Positions 45,564 to 54,969 of a DNA stretch of 64,000 nucleotides are shown piece after piece. Origin of the DNA: Glebionis coronaria (lineage: Eukaryota; Streptophyta; Magnoliopsida; Asterales; Asteraceae). The translations under genes and the position numbers were made by a program. The stretch covers positions 101,633,237 to 101,697,236 of the forward strand of contig CM046878.1 of the NCBI GenBank assembly GCA_025667525.1. Direction: 5' to 3'. Positions within the stretch are counted from its first letter, which is position 1; every line of letters begins with the position of its first letter. The notes below the pieces were generated by a model, which made no database searches, was not told the origin of the DNA, and saw only the letters and a list, made by a program, of their open reading frames with translations.

Positions 45564-47111
45564 TGATAGGTGTGTAAACACCCATCCTTTTACCACTTAA
45601 TTCGGGCTAAAACAAGACCAAAACACGTATTTAATATCATTTGTTTGGAATTATGCGTGGTTTTTGTGTTTATTGTGTTTTCAGAGCTAACCGGATGAAT
45701 GTTAAAGAAAACATGGATTGCACAGGTTTTATCAAGGAAAAAGACTCAAGATAAAGTCTATTGTCCAAGAGATGCAAAAGAATTGAAGTCACTAGGCCTA
45801 TTCGAAGATTTATCGAAGAAAAGGACTAAAGACGGAAGATTTTCATAAGTCGAAGAAACTCAAGTCTATTTAACGAAGAAATTAAAAGACGAGTTGGATT
45901 TAATCAACAACAAATCCCGAATCAGAATCGAAAACGTCAACTTTTCTGAAAAGACGAGAAGACAAGAAGAAAGGGAGAAAGCCCACTCACCAACCAACCA
46001 CTAGGAGTATAAATAGAAACTCCCTTCACACATTAGGGAGTTAGTTTTTTATTTTTTCCTTTTTTCCCAGTTCTTTTGTTCGTCTCATCACCAACTCCAT
46101 TAGGGAGTTTGGTGATTTTCATCTTTTTCTTTTAATCTTGTAATCTTTAATCAATACTCTTGTTACTTTTCCCTTAATCAATCCATTCCATCTTTTCATT
46201 AATCTTGTTCTTCATCATCTCTTTTTGCAAGTTCTTAAGTTTTTATTTGATTCAAGTTTGATCTTAAAAAGTTGTTGATTTAGTGTTTTTATTAGTGGGA
46301 TTTGTTCCTTATGGTATGTTAATGATTATTGGTTAGTTTGGTTAAACCTTTTTGAGTATTTGATTTGATTTTGGATTTTTGATTGAGTTCCCAGTTCGTG
46401 TCTGCTGCTACTGTTCTTCAACCCCAGGTTTTCCGAATAGACCATTTTGTGTTCCCTTATTCGGAACTTTTCAATTATTCCGAATAGGGGTGTTCTCGTT
46501 TCCTTATTCGGAACTTTTATAATTTTCCGCATAGCTTTATTTTGTTTCCCTATTCGGAACATTTTTCCGAATAGACATTATTTTCCGAACAGTATTATTT
46601 TTCCGAATAGCCTTATTTTTATATTATTCCGAATAGCCATATTTCTGTTTCCCTATTCGGAGCATTTTCCGAATAGCTTTAATATTCAGAATAGCAATTT
46701 TAATTTTCCCTTATTCGGAATATTTTCCGAATAGCCTTGTTTTTCCGAATAGCATAATATTCCGAGTAGGGGTTACTTTCCGCATAGACTGGTTTTTCCG
46801 AGTAGAGCAATTTTTCCGCATAGAGCTTTTTCCGAATCATACAATTTATTCCGCATAGAGCAACATTCCACATAAGGGTTATTTTCAGCATAGGGCATTT
46901 TTCAGTAAGAGTATTTTTCTGCCTTATCATTTAACTGCTTTTATCTACTGTTTCCAGCTTTAATCTTTAATCTTTTATTCACTTATCTGTTTAATAGACT
47001 AGAAAACCAAATCCACTTTTGGTCACCAAGAACAAATCATTCCACTTTTAACTAAGATCAATTCGAGAGGATTCCGAGAAAAAATCTGAACCTAGCAAAA
47101 CCCGAGTATCA
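45564..47111 (+). repeat. 3' LTR of the Athila element
   Basis: 1548 bp, ending CGAGTATCA before the CCCCT duplication. Four G/A differences from the 5' LTR were counted by eye. Confidence 0.95.
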
Positions 47112-47116
47112 CCCCT

Positions 47117-47281
47117 CCTCATCATTCCTCTAGTGAAGTTCCTAATAATCTCAGTTTGGAGGAACTTTATCGTCAAAATCTTCGAACACAAGGTGATTTA
47201 CATGAACACCGGGTTGAATCAAGGAAGGGAATCAAGTACTTGGGAAACATGATCAAGGGATTGGGCAAGAAGAGAAGATGA
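47117..47281 (+). pseudogene. LARD-1 ORF-A, C-terminal part after the Athila insertion
   Basis: Continues the ORF-A frame directly through the CCCCT target site: NLSLEELYRQNLRTQGDLHEHR and the basic end MIKGLGKKRR, with TGA at 47279-47281. It matches the ORF-A tail of LARD-2 (GLEHVYRSNLQTRGELYDHR...IKGFGKKKKL). This confirms that the Athila landed in the coding region. Confidence 0.85.
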
Positions 47282-47581
47282 AGACTTTGAATTGTTTCAA
47301 AGTATACATGTTGGTAAACATGTAATGTGATGATGAACATTTGCTTCTTTTTACCTTATTTTGGTTATATACTAACTAATACTACTTGTTTGGATTATTT
47401 GTTATTTTTATCCTAATGATTTTCTATGCCATCCAGATTTATGATTTTCATAGCTTTGTGCATCCCATGTGTTAGTTAGCTTCCTAGATTTTGGTCAGTA
47501 GTTAACTTTGGCTTGAAAATCCTTTGGTAAAAATCTGGGCTAACCAAAGTTTGAGGAAGTACCATTTTTGAACACCACTGG

Positions 47582-47651
47582 TCGCGGTTCCATATCGACT
47601 CGCGGTACCTTAATGATAAGGAACCGCGCACCCTAGATAAGGAACCGCCGG
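47582..47651 (+). promoter_or_regulatory. Double-hairpin module P3 (upstream of ORF-B)
   Basis: The outer arms GCGGTTCCATATC (47584-47596) and GATAAGGAACCGC (47636-47648) enclose the inner arms CGCGGTACCTTA and TAAGGAACCGCG (47601-47628). It lies 245 bp upstream of the ORF-B start and matches M3 in LARD-2 by position. Confidence 0.85.
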
Positions 47652-47895
47652 CTACTGTGTCCGACATAATCTTTGCTTTACACTATTTTCCTTAATCTGT
47701 GTAAACCTTGCTTGATTCTTTGCAAAAACCTGCACATTTCCTAAACTAGGTTAGCTAAATTCATTGTTCACATAAAATGTTTTTAACTCATTACTAGTTT
47801 GGATCATCCCCTCACCCTTTTAAACGCACCTTGTTAGCCATGTTCTTCACACATCAAACCATTCTTCCTTAAACCTCAAACCTCTCATTACAACC

Positions 47896-48534
47896 ATGGT
47901 TTCTACAAGAAGCTCAAACTCAACCAAAACCTCCACTTCAAGGAAAAATCTTAAGTTTAAGGTTAAATTGTCTGAACCTAACTCTTCACCCTTTCACACA
48001 CCCAATAATGAGATTGTCCCAATTCTCATTTCTTCATCAACCTCACCACCTCTTGCTCCATGCAAGACTACATCAACCCATGGTACCAACCATTCTCATG
48101 GTTCTACCTCATCTTCATTCCAATCTAGAATGAATGAGCTTTCCTCACCCTTCAATCCAAGTAAGCTCTTGGATGTGACTACCCAACCACAACCCATCCA
48201 AAGCATTCCAATTATGAATGACTTTGTTGATACCTTGGTGACTTCACCATATACCCCTCCAAACTCACCCATTTCACCCTTGGAGAGCATACCTCCACAC
48301 TCACCCATATCACCGTTGGAGAACATACCTCCTCCACCTCCACCTCCCTCAAACACTCCAAACTTGGGTGATCATAGCTTTTATGAGTTTTTCATGCACA
48401 ATGGAACTAATTGCCCTTTTTCCCTCAATAACTTCTATCTCCTTGATATCCTTAGAATGGAGATGATTGGGGCTCACATAGAGTTGCAAAGCTTTTTGTT
48501 GAGTCTCTTTGCCAATCATCCTCCTAGGAGATAA
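47896..48534 (+). CDS. LARD-1 ORF-B: 212-residue Ser/Pro-rich protein
   Basis: ATG in strong context (ACCATGG), MVSTRSSNSTKTSTSRKNLK. The N-terminal third is Ser/Thr/Lys-rich; the middle is Pro-rich with a duplicated SPISPLE-IPP unit and a run of Pro. The C-terminus is FFMHNGTNCPFSLNNFYLLDILRMEM followed by a hydrophobic QSFLLSLF and NHPPRR. Compared with LARD-2 ORF-B the CSCC motif is reduced to a single Cys. No domain was recognised and no signal peptide seen. Both ORF-B copies are open while A and C are broken. Function unknown. Confidence 0.78.
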   Translation: MVSTRSSNSTKTSTSRKNLKFKVKLSEPNSSPFHTPNNEIVPILISSSTSPPLAPCKTTSTHGTNHSHGSTSSSFQSRMNELSSPFNPSKLLDVTTQPQPIQSIPIMNDFVDTLVTSPYTPPNSPISPLESIPPHSPISPLENIPPPPPPPSNTPNLGDHSFYEFFMHNGTNCPFSLNNFYLLDILRMEMIGAHIELQSFLLSLFANHPPRR

Positions 48535-48990
48535 ATGATAATTTTCCCTAATAAGTTTTGTTAAGAAAAACCAAGCCAATGAAGACTCCTAATCAAGACC
48601 TAGTTTTAATTTATCTTTAGTTTAGTTAATTGTTTTTCTTTACTTCCTTTATGTATCTCTTTCATTAGTGTTTTATGAGGATGAATTATGGACTTAGCTT
48701 TATGTGTTTCTATCTTTATGTGCACATTAATCAACTTTAATTTTGAATTAAAATTGAACCTACATCTATTACAAACTCTAAAACTTGACTAAAATTGGTT
48801 CAAAATGTTATCTAAAATATTTTGTCACCCTTTGTCAAGACATTCTTTGTGAATGTGTTGCTTTATGTAACCCTAGCATAATTTAGTGCTAAATAGAGGT
48901 AAAATTCCAAGATTTGCAATTTTTTGAAAAAGACTTAGTTTTTTTTCTTTCTCAAAACCCTGGAAAATCATGGTTTCAAGTCCACTGCAC

Positions 48991-49057
48991 ACGGTTCATT
49001 AAAGTCGCGCGGTTCCTTAAGTGATAAGGAACCGCCGGTCCCTATAAGGTACCGCGG
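48991..49057 (+). promoter_or_regulatory. Double-hairpin module P4 (upstream of ORF-C)
   Basis: The inner arms GCGGTTCCTTA and TAAGGAACCGC pair perfectly around AGTGA. The outer arms are CGGTTCATTA and TATAAGGTACCG. It is followed by a small AGCCAA/TTGGCT hairpin, which is also seen next to M2 in LARD-2. It lies 184 bp upstream of the ORF-C start. Confidence 0.85.
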
Positions 49058-49240
49058 ACAGAAAAGCCAATTTTTGGCTCGTTTTTGGTCTTTCTTCATA
49101 AACCTATCCCCTGTCAAGATTCCATGTTTACTCAATTTGGCTAAACATTCCTTGACACTTTACATTTGATTTTCAAACCTTTGCCTTGTCTACTTTCTTC
49201 TTATACCCCCACCTTGAGATTTCATTCTCAGACCTCAACA

Positions 49241-49795
49241 ATGCCTAACTCTTCCTTTCATAACCTTGACATTTAATTATCACAAACATCCTCACCCAAA
49301 GCTTCCTCATCCAAGCTTTCTAAGAAACCGAAGATCTCGGTTCGACCTATTTGGATCAAGAAAAATGAACCCTCTTCATCCAAACCACCCAAGAACCCCA
49401 CCTTCTCTCCAGTTAAGTATTGGAACGAGACTTACTCCATTAACCCCATCACCGGAGAAAAGGAAAATCTCCCCCCACCACCAAAACCTTTTGACACCCC
49501 TCAACTTAATGACCTTTCAACCTTCCCAAACCTCACAAGGCATTGTGAAAACATTTCCTACCCACTCTCCTCACCACCACCAAACCCTAGGTGTGATGGC
49601 CTTCCCCTATCAACCGAATTTGTGTTGCATCATGTATCCTCGTGTGCTTGTTGTCGATTTCAACAAATTGAACTTGCTCATGTGTATGAGAAGTTAAAGT
49701 TTCTTGAATTCCTCCTCACTCGACCTCCTCTCAAAGTTTTCGTTCCCGTGGACAAAACTTCGAATGATGCCTCCTCGTCTTATTTTTCCAACTAA
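49241..49795 (+). pseudogene. LARD-1 ORF-C: Ser/Pro-rich protein with Cys motif
   Basis: Frame of 184 codons from ATG 49241 (MPNSSFHNLDI) to TAA 49793-49795, with a premature TAA at codon 12 (49274-49276). The remainder is open: SKLSKKPKISVRPIWIKK, a Pro-rich middle, then FVLHHVSSCACCRFQQIELAHMYEKL and FLEFLLTRPPLKVF. It aligns along its length with the LARD-2 copy, whose own stop is elsewhere, so the two copies decayed independently from an intact gene. The SCACC block resembles the CSCC block of ORF-B. Function unknown. Confidence 0.75.
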
Positions 49796-50524
49796 AGGGC
49801 TACACTCTCTTGGAGTCAATAAAACTTTAGTTGTTTTAGAGTAATTAGTGTTTTTAAGCAATCTTGGAAAATTATCACCATTAGACTAGCTTATGCTTTG
49901 TGGTTTATTTTCCATATCTTTTGCTTTAGATACTCATATTGTGTGTATGACTATCTACTTTGTTTGTCTTTTTCATATTTATGTAATATGAAATCTTTGT
50001 GTTGTGTTTGTTTTCTTTATTTGATCCTTCTCTCTTTCTTTTGAGTTGATCGTGGTTAATCTTTACAATTGATTATGGGTGATTCCATCAATTCTAAATT
50101 TTAAACCCTTAACAAATGTAGCATCTTCATTGGTTGGATGTTTCCTTTGTACTTCCATTCCACCAATTGAACTTTGATTTTGTCATTTACCTATTTGGAC
50201 ATACTTAGCAAATACTTGCTTCTAATTTGAGATTTCTTCTCCTTCTCCCTCTCAAGTTACTTAGTAGGTAGTGATCATATATACATTGGTGTTTCTTTCC
50301 TTTCTACTAACCTTTGTGTAGCATGTCACCATAGCTCATACACTTGGTGCCCCAAGCAAGGGGGAGCAACCACCAAGGGGGAGCTACTAGCAAAGTCCGG
50401 TTCTCTTCAAAGACTTGTGCTTACCTTTTTGCTACGACAAAAGGGGAGAAATGATAGTGATAAACTCGTAAATAATTCTATATTTTGTGTTTCTACGTAA
50501 ATGAGTTTATAGTTTGTCGTAATC
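49796..50524 (+). other. LARD-1 3' non-coding region
   Basis: No gene. AAGGGGGAGC purine words occur twice near 50360-50385, ahead of the true purine tract. Homologous to 14838-15559 of LARD-2. Confidence 0.7.
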
Positions 50525-50538
50525 AAAAGGGGGGAGAT
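50525..50538 (+). other. Polypurine tract of LARD-1
   Basis: AAAAGGGGGGAGAT, directly before the 3' LTR. Confidence 0.88.
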
Positions 50539-52041
50539 TGTTAATGCAAGTGATGCCTAAAAACATTATTAGTGTTAACTAATCTTTCTTAGTTTTGATC
50601 ACAACAAACTATACAACACATTTAATGAAACACACAAAACGAATTATTTAACTAACACTATCATCAAGGTAATAATCGTATCACTAACTTTTCTTAATCA
50701 TACTTAGTGATCATCAAAGTGATTATCCTTAAAACTTACTTTTGTTAATATGACAAAAGATTTTTTAATAAACTTTATTTTTAAGAAAATGTTTTATTAA
50801 AATGGAAAATGTAAATTTGAAAATGGCATATTCCATATGCCATAAGAATATCATTTGAAGGTTTAAAAAACCTCAGATATTCCTACCTACTAAAAGACAA
50901 AAAAGGGAGCGGACTCTACTGGGTGGTACCATAAGTAGCTAGGCGGTTCCTTAATGATATGGAACCACCGGGCTAGATAAGGATCCGCGCCCAGCTAGCC
51001 GTTACACTTTGTCTTCTATAAATAGTGGATCAAATATCATTTTCCAACAACCCTCTTGGACGTTTTTCCCAGCCCCCTTTCTTTTTTCTATAGCATAATC
51101 ATTAGTAAATGATCACTTAATGTGTTAAGTATGTTTACATATGATTATCCTCTTGATCCCCTTCTTTACCTTGTCCAATGAGAAGATCACTCACTCACTA
51201 GTGTTGTGATAAAGATGAATCCATGAATTAGTCATGTTCATCATGTTAGCCTTTTTGTTTTTGTTGATCCATTTGTATTTATGAATACTTGGACTAGTTG
51301 TGTTCATCCAAGCTATTTGTGAATACTTGGATTTGTTGTGTACATCCATTGCATATGTGTTTGCTTGGATTTGTGTTGTGTAGATCCAAGCTACATGTGT
51401 GTACTTGGATATGTTTAGTTGAGTTGTAATAGATTGTTTAGTAGTTCTCACTAAACTATAAAGTGATGTGGTGTGTCTTGTGAGTTCTCACTAAACTTGA
51501 AAGTGATTAGTAGTTGTGTTGTGTGAAGTTCTCACTTAGCTTCAAAGTGAAGAGTCGTAAAGATTGGTTCTAGCTTTGGATTAGAACTCGACATCTAGAC
51601 TTGTGTCGTTAAATTATGAAGTAGGCAACGTTGTGTAGATTGGTCCTAGCTAATGATTAGGTCTCGACATTTAGCTTAGTGTCGGAAAATAATGTAAGCG
51701 ACGATGTAAGGCTTTCTCCGCCAAGAAGGGAGCTTGTGGATATAGTGGAAATCTCGAGTAGGTGTACTCGAGGAGTGGAGTAGAAAAGAGGATAGAGCCT
51801 CGTTGTCGAACCACTATAAATCTTGGTGTCTTGTCACTAGGTTGTCTCTTTCCTTACTCTTTACTTATTTCATTATCATTATACTTACCTATTACCATTG
51901 CTAATGCATTCGAATTGAACCTAATCATTATGCAACTTAGCTTCAAGTAAAAGATAGTTTTGATACAAACCTAATTGAAAGTAATTTTAATTAGGCGACT
52001 AATAGAAGAGAAACTATTCAACCCCCCTTCTAGTTTCTACA
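50539..52041 (+). repeat. 3' LTR of LARD-1
   Basis: 1503 bp, ending TTTCTACA before the CGAAC duplication. Module P5 is at 50919-50994 and the TATA box at 51017-51025. Same hairpin chain in R/U5 as the 5' LTR. Confidence 0.95.
50919..50994 (+). promoter_or_regulatory. Double-hairpin module P5 (3' LTR)
   Basis: Copy of P1: outer CTGGGTGGTACCATA/TAAGGATCCGCGCCCAG, inner GGCGGTTCCTTA/TATGGAACCACC. It has several base changes relative to P1, some of them weakening pairs. Confidence 0.82.
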
Positions 52042-52046
52042 CGAAC

Positions 52047-52500
52047 ATAGTCAAAAAATCCACCTGCTTTTTTTCCGACTCTTCCCGTTCGTTTATCCCG
52101 CAACCCCGGTTAGTCTCTCACGACAAAAAAACATGAAACTACAACCCTTTACCGATCATACCCGTTCCACGAGACCATCCACCGACCAAGAAGACACGCT
52201 ACACACTTTACCGTCTTCTTACCCAGCAGAACAAACTAGATCCAAAGTCACCTGCTTTGACGAATCTTTCCCGTTTGTTTTCACGCACCTCCGTCGGTAA
52301 GTCTCTTCTCATGAACAAATGACCAAAGGTTGCCTACACATACACCTTCCACGCACAAGCTGATCAACACAAAAACAACCCAACGTCCCTTAAAGACGAA
52401 TCTCGGTTCCTAATGCGTCAGCCCCGCAGCGAAGGCTGCACCCTTTTTTAGAAACTGACTCTCAAACCCGCCTTTAATAAAATTAGCTCTTTATGGCAAA
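52047..52500 (-). other. Element C interior, right part
   Basis: Non-coding, C/A-rich on the plus strand. Imperfect repeats of CCGTTCGTTT, CACCTGCTTT and GTCTCTC words match the left part (31508-32134). Confidence 0.6.
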
Positions 52501-53156
52501 TGTAGAATAAGAACTATGTTTGGGTTAAACCACAACCAAATTCTATGTGTTAACTCATATAACGTGTAGCATCAAATACTAATCCTCCCTAAAGACTAGG
52601 AAATATTAACCCATGTACACCATGTATACTTCCAAAGGAACATGTCAACTGCATACTAAGAGGGTGTTTGGTTTAGCTTATATAGTGGGCTTATAAGCTT
52701 ATTAGCTTATATAAGCTTATAAGCCAAAACCAAGTGTTTGGTTAAGCTTATACAAGTGGGCTTATAAGCTTATATAAGGAGGTTTTGGTAAGCCAAGAAT
52801 TTGTGGCTTATGTAAGGATAATTAGGCTTATATAAAAATATTACCTAAAAAGACTTTTATACCCTTATTTAATAACTACTATCCTTTTTATTTTTATGTA
52901 CTTTTTTGTCATTTTACCATATTAGTTATATAAGCTAAACCAAACACTTAACAAAGACTTATAAGCTTATTATATAAAAGCCATAATTTGCTTATATAAT
53001 ATAAGCCTAAGCCCACTTATAAGCTTAACCAAACACCCTCTAATTCTAACTTGTAAACAGTTACTGTAACTAAACTTGAGATAATTATTTCCAAAGCCAA
53101 GCTATGCATACATAAACTATGAATACGTAAAGCCGAAAGAAACGATTAACCCAACA
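52501..53156 (-). repeat. LTR of element C (5' LTR in its own orientation), with MITE
   Basis: Matches 31265-31507 outside the inserted MITE. About 29 bp next to the MITE have no counterpart in the other LTR. Confidence 0.88.
52657..53043. mobile_element. Tourist-like (PIF/Harbinger) MITE, 381 bp
   Basis: 52660-53040 has inverted ends GAGGGTGTTTGGTTTAGCTT and AAGCTTAACCAAACACCCTC, with a TAA duplication on both sides (52657-52659, 53041-53043). The interior is packed with TATAAGCTTATA palindromes. No coding capacity. The TAA target and GGGTGTTTGG ends are typical of Harbinger MITEs. Confidence 0.9.
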
Positions 53157-53394
53157 TCTACCAGCTTCTTCAATGCCTGATTCTTGAACACATCAAATTC
53201 CGTCCCAGTTCCAGCTAGAACCCGACATTGTTCATGTCATAGATTCACTGGTGGTTAATCAATATGGTAAACATCAACCTCGTACCGTATGTAACACCCG
53301 ACAAGTTGTGCTCTAGCAGTGTAGCATGATGTTTGGATAGTGTTTGTGAGTTTTTGGACACAAGTGTTGCATTGAGTGTGAGATAAGTCACCAC
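53157..53394 (-). pseudogene. Gnk2/DUF26 gene fragment, first domain 3' half
   Basis: It continues the frame of the 61350-61586 piece through the ACCAC target site, completing the DUF26 signature C-X8-C-X2-C (QCCGDLSHTQCNTC) and ending the first domain in AQLVGCYIRYEVD. This VQL-GCY-RYE pattern is characteristic of plasmodesmata-located proteins. Two in-frame stops follow (TAA 53255-53257, TGA 53237-53239). The frame then reads AGTGTEFDVFKNQAL, the usual inter-domain linker. It ends at the TCTAC duplication of element C. The gene is dead through insertions, nonsense codons and a later frameshift. Confidence 0.82.
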
Positions 53395-54178
53395 TGAAGG
53401 TTTCATAACAATTACGTAAAACCCTAAATAAGATCAAAGCACACATAGCGGAAGCGACTTAACAAGATCATAATTAATAACACATTCATAATTAATCGAG
53501 TTAGGGTTACATACCTTTTAGCTAGAGCAAATCCATAAGAACACCACCAAATCACCAATTAGGGTTTATATGAAGAATACTAAGATATAGTTTGAAGTGA
53601 AACTATATTACGCTCTTGTACACACGTAATGCAACGGGCTAATAGTGAGTCTAGCACTTGCAAACCAGAGCTTCAACACTTGTAGAATATCTACCCAACA
53701 ACCCTAGAGAGGGGCTAGGACTAGATAATTAAATAGCTAAATCGAAAACCAAAGAACCCTAAAAGGGTGTGTTTGGCTGGCGATCAAAGAGAGAAAAAAA
53801 GAGAATGGGATGGAAAAATTATGAGGGCTAAGGGTTGTTTATATAGGCTAGCAAAACTTGGTTTCCAAGTCATAAACAATTTAGGAAAGAAAATCTTTTT
53901 CCTTCCGCTTTTTGCCCTTGTAGCCGACGGCCAAAAGCCCACCCAAGGGGGCTTCCGGAACTCTCCTTTTTCTTCTTTTCTTCTATTTAATTCCATAACG
54001 ATCGTTATACTTAACTCTTAATTTATTTAAAGACCGTTTAAGTTAAGCTCGGTTTAATTTAATAAACATAATAAATATTTATTAAAATTAATTAACCCTT
54101 TACGTATTGTGTGCCATCCCGTAATCCCGAGTTCGATCCTATCACACGACTATTTAATTTTATGTCCATAAACTTTCA
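53395..54178 (-). repeat. 3' LTR of Copia-B
   Basis: 784 bp. On the minus strand it has a TATA-like CTATATAAAC near 53837-53846. It lacks the 41-bp segment present in the other LTR around 60934-60974. Confidence 0.92.
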
Positions 54179-54969
54179 GCTCCCACTTGGACAAAATTCA
54201 AATATCGTGATTACATTGACTAGCGTCTAGTTACACTAGCAATGTCACTAGTACAACTCGAGTAAGGTCTCCTTGACAAAACCTTTTAATGATTCATCAT
54301 TATTATTATCCTTTTATTTCAAATACAACGTTAATAGGATATGGATCTCAGTCATTTCTTCATTAACCATTCTGTTTCTTGTTAACGGATATAGCAAGAT
54401 TACCAAAACAAATTTGGGTGCGGCCACACAAACATCTTACTACTCCCCCGAGGGGCTTAGCTGTATTATACTTCAAAATAATTTGAAGGAAACAAATCCC
54501 ATTTTGACTACAGCGAAACTTACGACCTTTGCAACACTTCTGAAAATAACCCTTATATCTATCAGTTACGTTTAACGTTAGGTTATCTCACAGAAACACA
54601 CTACATTCGTGACAGTTTCTTGGTATCTCAGGTCTAAGGATAACTGTTTATGATTTACTTAATGACAAAGATCCATAAAGTAAAATCATATAGTTGGGAT
54701 AAGTCCAATATTTGATTCATCAAATATCATCCAAAATTGACCAATATACTTTCAAGTATACTCTTTCACTATTTGGAAATTGTCTTAATTTAATAATATT
54801 CCCATATTATTAATCGACAATGGACATTTAGAACATAACAATTAATTCATAGATTAATGCATGTAATATAGGATACAGAATCAAATAACAAAAAATAAAC
54901 AAAACTCAATCTTTATTTCATCAATTCAATAATGTCTTAACATCCTTTATCCAAATACTAATCACAGAT
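54179..54969. other. Copia-B 3' untranslated region
   Basis: AT-rich, without coding. The frame on the plus strand here has no recognisable similarity. Confidence 0.6.

Larger units (their letters stand above)
36188..47116 (+). mobile_element. Athila-type Ty3/gypsy retrotransposon, young and coding-intact
   Basis: LTRs of 1548 bp each (36193-37740, 45564-47111) differ at four positions by eye, all G/A. They are flanked by a perfect CCCCT duplication (36188-36192, 47112-47116) inside LARD-1 ORF-A. The primer site TGGCGCCGCTGCCGG follows the LTR; this type is used by the Athila/Tat branch. It encodes one uninterrupted gag-pol of 1892 codons. The 1.9 kb between pol and the 3' LTR, where Athila elements may carry an env-like ORF, has no frame of substance. 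Intact ORF and near-identical LTRs suggest it could still be mobile. Confidence 0.95.
32135..52046 (+). mobile_element. LARD-1: pol-less LTR retrotransposon with three ORFs
   Basis: LTRs at 32140-33651 (1512 bp) and 50539-52041 (1503 bp) start TGTTAATGCAAG, end CTAGTTTCTA(C/T)A and differ by a few percent by eye. They are flanked by a perfect CGAAC duplication (32135-32139, 52042-52046). It has a Met-tRNA primer site (33654) and an AAAAGGGGGGAGAT purine tract (50525). Own length without the nested Athila is about 9 kb. No protease, integrase, RT or RNase H is present; instead ORF-A, ORF-B and ORF-C, each preceded by a double-hairpin module. A second, divergent copy (LARD-2) keeps the same order. 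Copia-like ends suggest a Copia partner supplies enzymes; that is inference. Confidence 0.93.
31260..53161 (-). mobile_element. Element C: small minus-strand LTR element holding nested insertions
   Basis: Direct repeats 31265-31507 (243 bp) and 52501-53156 (243 bp plus a MITE and a short extra segment) are flanked by a perfect duplication TCTAC (31260-31264, 53157-53161). On the minus strand the LTR reads TGTTGGGTTAATCG...CTTATTCTACA. A purine tract AAGAGGGTGAT adjoins the 31507 end, and an AGAGCTAATTTT block reminiscent of a decayed Met-tRNA site adjoins the other LTR. Its own interior is only about 1.1 kb (31508-32134 and 52047-52500) and non-coding. The plus-strand LARD is inserted in that interior. 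Class: small non-autonomous, Copia-like ends. Confidence 0.88.

Noticed and set aside
47896..48534. ORF-B as a host gene
   Set aside because: It lies inside the LARD between target duplications and recurs in LARD-2 in the same order, so it belongs to the element.
53767..54021. Plus-strand frame in the Copia-B LTR
   Set aside because: It lies within an LTR whose element is on the minus strand, is poorly conserved in the other LTR because of the 41-bp difference, and has no domain.
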